Part shown: positions 32,398-36,965 of the stretch, in pieces
Layout: every line of letters begins with the position of its first letter
How positions within the stretch are numbered: the stretch's first letter is position 1
DNA from: SXOA01 sp051004015
GTDB taxonomy: Bacteria; Planctomycetota; Planctomycetia; Pirellulales; Pirellulaceae
Direction of reading: 5' to 3'
Assembly: GCA_051004015.1 (NCBI GenBank)
Contig: JBPCKT010000152.1
Coordinates: forward strand, 1-36,965
DNA length: 36,965 nucleotides
The notes under the pieces: model-generated
The model's database searches: none
What the model was told of the DNA's origin: nothing
What the model saw: only the letters and a program-made list of their open reading frames with translations
Position numbers and translations under genes: made by a program

Positions 32398-34329
32398 TTA
32401 CGTACGCTTGAATCGCTTATCCAGTTCTTCCCGCGTAAAGACCAATGCCGTAGGCCGTCCGTGGGGGCAGTGATGCGTGTCCTGATAATGGTGCCGCTGC
32501 TCTAGCAGGGCCGTGATTTCCTCGGGAGCCAGGTAATCGCCGGCTTTGACGGCTGCTTTGCAGGCCACCATGTTCAACAGGTCATTGAGCAGATCGCGCT
32601 GCTCCGGCATTTTGCCGCCCGCCAGCAGGCCATCCACCACTTGCCGCAGCAGTTCCGCCGGGTCGATATTGGCGAGCATCGCGGGATAGCTGGAAACCAG
32701 GATGGTATCGCCGCCGAAGGGCTCGATATCGATGCCGAGCTTCGCCAGCGTCTCTTTTGCCTCGAGAGCAGCAGCCGCTTCCGCGGGAGCCAGCGCCACC
32801 GGCTCCGGGACGAGGAGCCGCTGCGACTCCAGCCGGCCGGACAGGACCTTGGCGCGAATCTGCTCGTAGAGGACCCGCTCATGCAGGGCATGCTGATCAA
32901 TGACGACCATTCCCGCTTCATTCTCCGTTACCAGGTAGCGGTTGTGGATTTGAAAACCGAGATGGGAGCGATTGGGGAAACCGAGGATGGTCGCGGGAAC
33001 GCCTTTGCCGCCACTTGCCCCTTTCCCTTGTTCGGAAACAACCGGCTCGACTTCGACAGCGCCATTATACGCCTGGGGCCCTCCGACGGCCGACCAGGAA
33101 CGGTCAATCCGGTTGAGGTGCAGCATCTGGTCCGGCGGTTTGTCGAAGCGGAGCTCCAAGGCGGCTTGCTCATCATCCTCCGCCAGAGCGACGGCGGAGT
33201 TAGCGGCCGTGCCGCTTCCTGCCAGTTGCCCCTTCGCCCATTGCACCAATTCCTGGCGCTGTTTCACCGTGGCCGTTCCGTCGTGAGCCCCTGCCGGGTC
33301 TCCTTCCTCCGAGGACGGCGCTCGCACCTTCGCCGTCAGGTCGGTCGCCAGAAACCGTTTGCGAAGGGAGCCGAGCAGCAGTGAGTAAACCCGGCCGCTG
33401 TCTTGAAAGCGGACTTCGAGTTTGGTCGGATGCACGTTGACATCCACCAGGTCCGGCGGCATCTCCAGCAGCAGGAAAGCCATGGGGAACCGCCCATGCA
33501 GAAGCAGTCCGCGATAAGCTTCGCCCAGGGCATGTTGCAGCGCCCGATCGCGGATGTGCCGTCCGTTGAGGAATAGGTACTGCATCCGATTATTCCCCCG
33601 CGAGTACTGCGGGTCCACCGCGAAGCCCGTCAGCCGCACTCCGCCGTCGGTGCTGTCGAGCGGGATCAGGGCCGCTTCGATCTCGCGACCGAAGAAGGCG
33701 GCAATCCGTTCCCGCCAGGTGGCGACCGGGGGAAGGTCGAAGAGCTGGCGGTCGTTGTGCCGCAGCGTGAAGTGAACCTGCGGATGGGCCAGGGCGATGC
33801 GGGTGAAGGCCTCGCTGGCATGGCCGATTTCGGTCTGCACGGCCCGCATGAACTTCCGCCGGACCGGCGTGTTGAAGAACAGGTTGCGGACTTCCATCGT
33901 CGTCCCGACCGGCGCGCCGCAGGGCATCACTTCCGTCCGTTTGCCGCCGTCCACTTCCAGCTCCGCGCCGCTCGTGGCCTCGCGGGTCTTGCTGCGAAGG
34001 CAAAGCTGGCTGACTTCGGCAATGCTCGCCAGGGCTTCGCCCCGAAAGCCGAAGGTTCCGACGCGGAACAGGTCGTCCGCATCGGCAATCTTGCTGGTCG
34101 CGTGGCTGGAGATCGCCAGCACCAACTGCTCCGGCGCGATCCCGCAACCGTCGTCGGAGACGCGGATCAAATCCATCCCCCCCGCCGCCAGGGAAACATC
34201 GATCCGCGAAGCTCCCGCATCGACGGCATTCTCCAGCAGCTCCTTGACGACGCTCGCCGGCCGCTCAATCACCTCGCCGGCGGCGATCTTGTTGACAACG
34301 CTCGGAGGTAGTTGGCGGATGGTGGGCAT
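32398..34329 (-). CDS. mutL: DNA mismatch repair protein MutL
   Basis: The product is 643 residues. The N-terminal GHKL ATPase has LPPSVVNKIAAGEVIERPAS, ELLENAVDAGA, DDGCGI, SHATSKI and GFRGEALASI. The linker at about 345-425 is poorly conserved. The C-terminal dimerisation domain carries the metal-dependent nicking motif DQHALHERVLYE starting at residue 478 (consensus DQHAx2Ex4E), together with ACKAAVKAGDY and CPHGRPTAL. It is therefore the endonuclease-type MutL, as in bacteria lacking MutH. It links mismatch recognition by MutS to strand incision. It lies between the sigma-54 regulator and aroDE. The gap of 91 bp to aroDE contains nothing notable. Confidence 0.97.
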   Translation of the reverse strand: MPTIRQLPPSVVNKIAAGEVIERPASVVKELLENAVDAGASRIDVSLAAGGMDLIRVSDDGCGIAPEQLVLAISSHATSKIADADDLFRVGTFGFRGEALASIAEVSQLCLRSKTREATSGAELEVDGGKRTEVMPCGAPVGTTMEVRNLFFNTPVRRKFMRAVQTEIGHASEAFTRIALAHPQVHFTLRHNDRQLFDLPPVATWRERIAAFFGREIEAALIPLDSTDGGVRLTGFAVDPQYSRGNNRMQYLFLNGRHIRDRALQHALGEAYRGLLLHGRFPMAFLLLEMPPDLVDVNVHPTKLEVRFQDSGRVYSLLLGSLRKRFLATDLTAKVRAPSSEEGDPAGAHDGTATVKQRQELVQWAKGQLAGSGTAANSAVALAEDDEQAALELRFDKPPDQMLHLNRIDRSWSAVGGPQAYNGAVEVEPVVSEQGKGASGGKGVPATILGFPNRSHLGFQIHNRYLVTENEAGMVVIDQHALHERVLYEQIRAKVLSGRLESQRLLVPEPVALAPAEAAAALEAKETLAKLGIDIEPFGGDTILVSSYPAMLANIDPAELLRQVVDGLLAGGKMPEQRDLLNDLLNMVACKAAVKAGDYLAPEEITALLEQRHHYQDTHHCPHGRPTALVFTREELDKRFKRT

Positions 34330-34341
34330 GATTAGGATTCA

Positions 34342-34399
34342 AATGACCAAGTCCCAATGACCAATCGGTTTCTTCATTGGTCATTGGGACTTGGTCATT
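34342..34399. repeat. Perfect 24-bp inverted repeat between the response regulator and mutL
   Basis: The arms 34342-34365 and 34376-34399 are exact reverse complements of 24 bp, separated by the 10-bp loop CGGTTTCTTC. The arms themselves contain the repeated unit AATGACCAA. It fills the gap between the response-regulator stop (34402) and the mutL start (34329) on the same strand. No T-run follows. It is probably a dispersed palindromic element, possibly with a terminator or mRNA-stability effect. Confidence 0.85.
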
Positions 34400-34401
34400 G
34401 G

Positions 34402-35829
34402 TCATTCTTCCGGCGCCTCCGCCTTTCCTTGATATTTTTCCAGCTTCCGATACAACGTCCTCGCTCCGATATTCAAAATCCGCGCCGCTTCCTCCCGATT
34501 GCCGCCGGTCAGCTTCAGGGTCTGCTCGATCGCCCACCGCTCGATGTCGTCCATGGTCCGGCCAACGAGCTCGACCGGGCCGCCCAGGGCGGTGGCTCCG
34601 GCTTTCGCCTCTTCGACGTCCGCCAGCTCGGGGGGAAGGTCGTCGAGGTCGAGCGTTCCGTCCACGTCCAGCACCACCATCGTCTCCACCGCGTTGCGGA
34701 GCTGCCGCACATTCCCCGGCCACTCGTAGGAAAACAGCTTGCGGGTGACGGCTGGGGCGATTCCCTTGATGGTCTTGTGGTGCCGCTTGGCGAACTGGCG
34801 GCGGAAATGGTCGGTCAGCGGCACGATGTCGTCCCGCCGCTCCCGCAGGGCCGGCAGATGGATGGTCACCACCTTGAGCCGGTAATAGAGATCGTTGCGA
34901 AAAGTGCCGGCCGCGATGGCGTCTTCCAGGCTCCGGTTGGTGGCGGAGACCAGGCGGATGTTGACTTTGATCTGCTTGTTGTCGCCGACGCGGGTGATCT
35001 GATGGTCCTCCAGCACCCGGAGGAGCTTGATCTGCGTCTGTGGGGGCATGTCGCCGATTTCATCGAGAAACAGCGTGCCGCCGCTGGCGTACTCAAAGGC
35101 CCCGATGCGGTCGTTGGCGGCATCCGTGTAGGCTCCCTTCACATGACCGAACAGCTCGCTCTCTACGAGGTTCTCGGCAATGGCCGCGCAATTCAGGGCC
35201 ACAATCCGCTTTCCCTTCCGCGGACTGTTCTGATGAATGGCCTGGGCGATTAATTCCTTCCCCGTGCCGTTTTCGCCCGTAATCAGCACCGAGACATCCG
35301 TCGGCGCAATCCGCTTAAGCCGATCGATGACGGCTTTCATCCCGTCGCTGGCGTAGATGATCCCTTCAAAGCCAAAACGCTCGTCGAGCCGCTGGCTGAG
35401 CTCGACGTTCCTGAGCTTGAGGCGGACGGCATCGGCCGCCTTTTCAGCGATAGCCCGCAAGCGGGTGGGGGTAATCGGCTTCTCCAGGAAGTTGAACGCC
35501 CCCTGCTGCATCGCCTCCACCGCCTTGGGGACGGTGGCGTGCCCCGTGACCATGATGACTTCCGCATCGGGCAGCGCCTGACGGGCCCGCGAGAGCACCT
35601 CCATGCCGTCCACGTCGTTCATGACGAGATCGGTGACAACGATATCGAACGTGTCCTGCTCGATGCGGCGGGCCCCTTCCGAGCCGGAGGTGGCCACCAC
35701 GCACTGGTAGCCCACTTTGACCAGGCTTTCCTCCATGGCCCGCGCGAGCGCTTCGTCATTATCGACCACCAGCACCCGGATGGGGGGATTGGCCGGCTCC
35801 GCCGCGTCGCTGGACAGTTCTTCCTTCAT
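34402..35829 (-). CDS. NtrC-family sigma-54-dependent response regulator
   Basis: The product is 475 residues. The receiver domain (about 17-130) has the acidic pair in VVDNDE, phospho-acceptor Asp67 in VVTDLVM, and Lys117 in FLEKPIT. The AAA+ domain (about 155-390) has Walker A GENGTGKE (185-192), Walker B GGTLFLDEIGDMP and the sigma-54 contact loop. That loop reads GAYTDA (232-237) instead of the consensus GAFTGA. A DNA-binding helix-turn-helix of the Fis type closes the protein (NREEAARILNIGARTLYRKL). It should activate sigma-54 promoters when phosphorylated. No histidine kinase gene is in the window. The start has an AAGG site. Confidence 0.94.
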   Translation of the reverse strand: MKEELSSDAAEPANPPIRVLVVDNDEALARAMEESLVKVGYQCVVATSGSEGARRIEQDTFDIVVTDLVMNDVDGMEVLSRARQALPDAEVIMVTGHATVPKAVEAMQQGAFNFLEKPITPTRLRAIAEKAADAVRLKLRNVELSQRLDERFGFEGIIYASDGMKAVIDRLKRIAPTDVSVLITGENGTGKELIAQAIHQNSPRKGKRIVALNCAAIAENLVESELFGHVKGAYTDAANDRIGAFEYASGGTLFLDEIGDMPPQTQIKLLRVLEDHQITRVGDNKQIKVNIRLVSATNRSLEDAIAAGTFRNDLYYRLKVVTIHLPALRERRDDIVPLTDHFRRQFAKRHHKTIKGIAPAVTRKLFSYEWPGNVRQLRNAVETMVVLDVDGTLDLDDLPPELADVEEAKAGATALGGPVELVGRTMDDIERWAIEQTLKLTGGNREEAARILNIGARTLYRKLEKYQGKAEAPEE

Positions 35830-35896
35830 GCCTTGCCTTCCTTATGACAGCGATGATAGCGGACTCTTGCGGGAGAAGGGAGCGGGGGCGCTGGGT

Positions 35897-35917
35897 GGGT
35901 AGGCATCTAGCCTGCCC
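35897..35917. repeat. Imperfect 8-bp hairpin (GGGTAGGC/GCCTGCCC)
   Basis: GGGTAGGC (35897-35904) and GCCTGCCC (35910-35917) pair with one T/G position around the loop ATCTA. It is related to the hairpin at 30795-30815. It lies in the 105-bp gap between the RHS remnant and the response-regulator gene. Confidence 0.5.
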
Positions 35918-35934
35918 GCCAGAAACTTCAGCAT

Positions 35935-36534
35935 TCAGACATCCCCACGCTCGCGCCGGAGGTCGACACCGGCGTAGATGTAGTCGTTGATGAAGTCGGC
36001 GTTGTCTCTGGGGGTGGCGGAGAGTTTGGTGCGGTTGCTGGCTTCGTCGAACTGCTGGGCCAGGATGATGTCGGGGGTCAGGCCCGCGATTTCCTGCGTT
36101 TGCTGCGTGACGCGACCCAGGTTGTCGTAGACGTAGCTGTAGGTCGCCGCCGGGTCGCTGACGCCGGTCAGGTCGAGCGAGTTATCGAACGTGCTGCTGA
36201 TGGTGCGGATCACGTTGTCGCTTCCGTCACGCCACTTCTCGGCTGTCTGCCGGTGCAGGGCGTCGTACTCATACGTCGTCTTCCGCCCGTTGCGGTCCAG
36301 CTTGCTGGTCAGGTCCCCAGCCGCATTATAAACAAAGGTGCGGGTGAAATTGAGCTGGTTGGTCTCGCTGACGGCCCGGTTGAGGTTGTCGTACCCCCAG
36401 GTCGTGACGTTGCTGCTCGGATCGGTCAGGCTCTTGAGATTGCCGATCGCATCAAACGCAAAGCTCGTCACGCCGCTATTGGCATCGGTGCTGGTGCGGC
36501 GATTGAGGGCGTCATAGACTCGGCGCAGTTGGGA
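35935..36534 (-). pseudogene. Truncated RHS/YD-repeat protein fragment
   Basis: One frame is open over 600 bp and reads as RHS/YD repeats: RVYDALNRRTSTDANSG, WGYDNLNRAVSETNQLNFTR, YEYDALHRQTAEKW and YVYDNLGRVTQQTQE. Upstream the frame hits a TGA at 36535-36537 with no start. Downstream it breaks off just after NDYIYA, and the last residues GVDLRRERGDV are unlike the repeat. Full RHS proteins are usually well over 1,000 residues, so this is an internal piece cut at both ends. No complete RHS gene, VgrG or toxin/immunity gene is visible. Such fragments commonly arise by recombination between RHS loci. A GTG at 36471 could start a 178-residue product, but this is unlikely to be functional. Confidence 0.75.
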
Positions 36535-36549
36535 TCAGGGAGGGGTCGA

Positions 36550-36765
36550 TTACGGATTCTCTTTTGCCCCACCAACATAACGCCGAAGGTTCTGATCACC
36601 GCTGGCGAAAACAATCGGCTCCTCACTAATCCACTGGCCGAGCATCTGATCGAAATGCCGTGCAGCGTTCCGCGCCAAATCCGCAGCCTCGGGTACTTGA
36701 ACCTTACGGCGCGTGAGCTTGGAATTACCGCCCCCTTCAAGACCGGAAGAATGAAACATTGTCAT
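36550..36765 (-). CDS. Small protein of unknown function
   Basis: The product is 71 residues. The start at 36765 (MTMFHSSGLEGGG) is supported by a strong AGGAG site seven bases upstream. The N-terminus is Gly/Ser-rich and basic (GGGNSKLTRRKVQVP). A predicted helix follows (EAADLARNAARHFDQMLGQW), then a short tail ending GGAKENP. There is no signal peptide or membrane segment. I do not recognise the family. The gene stops 16 bp before the RHS remnant, on the same strand. The good ribosome binding site is the main evidence that it is real. Confidence 0.45.
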   Translation of the reverse strand: MTMFHSSGLEGGGNSKLTRRKVQVPEAADLARNAARHFDQMLGQWISEEPIVFASGDQNLRRYVGGAKENP

Positions 36766-36965
36766 AGGTTGCTCCTTGCGTGAATGAAACGATGAAGCGG
36801 ATCTCACCATCGAATATGGACCTGTCCCGAATGGCGTTAAGTTAGTCCTAAGTCTTTGTGGCAATTAGGTTAATAGGTGCTAGCACGTTATTGATGATAT
36901 CGTCATGAAGTACGCGCAAACGCGAGCCTCCGGTAGAAAGGAGTGATGTTCACAAACTCTTTTCC

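Noticed and set aside
30198..32411. A 737-codon open frame on the plus strand opposite aroK and aroDE
   Set aside because: The opposite strand encodes two enzymes with complete catalytic motifs. The plus-strand product has no domain and is rich in His, Arg and Gly, as expected of a GC-rich shadow.

Overview
The window is bacterial and almost certainly from the phylum Planctomycetota. It is dense in families that are hallmarks of that phylum: three pairs of a PSCyt2/PSD1 protein (DUF1549+DUF1553) with a DUF1501 protein, a PSCyt1 haem-type domain, a secreted EF-hand protein, a DUF1573 protein and an RHS/YD-repeat fragment. The order may be Pirellulales, but the sequence alone does not settle this. 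GC looks close to 60% over most of the window and visibly lower in about the first 2.6 kb. Signal peptides, including twin-arginine ones, are common.

Layout. (1) 147-2467, minus strand: a lower-GC two-gene unit with a secreted, membrane-anchored protein of unknown function and a DUF1573 protein. (2) 2610-13266, minus strand: a long operon-like run in transcription order PSCyt2/PSD1, DUF1501, nine-EF-hand secreted protein, MoxR AAA+ ATPase, secreted unknown, DUF58, BatA/VWA membrane protein, and a final membrane protein that is cut short. A hairpin-rich element flanked by an exact 14-bp direct repeat sits between DUF58 and VWA and looks like an insertion with target duplication. (3) 13889-17774, plus strand: a secreted probable helical-barrel protein, a decayed gene remnant, and a tandem two-domain cyclase-family protein with altered metal-site motifs. 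(4) 17861-22209, minus strand: a second DUF1501 plus PSCyt1/PSCyt2/PA14/PSD1 pair. (5) 22463-23566, plus strand: a Tat-exported SMP-30/gluconolactonase-like protein. (6) tRNA-Lys(CTT) at 24113-24185, minus strand, and a Tyr/Pro-rich secreted protein. (7) 25218-28788, plus strand: a third PSCyt2/PSD1 plus DUF1501 pair, with a golvesin/Xly-like N-terminus. (8) 28858-35829, minus strand: housekeeping and regulatory genes, in transcription order an NtrC-type response regulator, mutL, a fused aroD-aroE, aroK, and an enlarged prepilin peptidase. (9) 35935-36765, minus strand: a truncated RHS fragment and a small unknown gene.

The MoxR/DUF58/VWA genes are a chaperone-plus-VWA system acting at or beyond the inner membrane. 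Their linkage to a PSCyt2/PSD1-DUF1501-EF-hand set suggests a joint envelope or extracellular role, which is inference. The secreted barrel protein, cyclase, SMP-30 protein and second PSD1/DUF1501 pair could belong to a carbohydrate-related region, also inference. Several classes of palindromic intergenic repeat punctuate gene boundaries. No CRISPR array, complete transposase or rRNA gene was seen.
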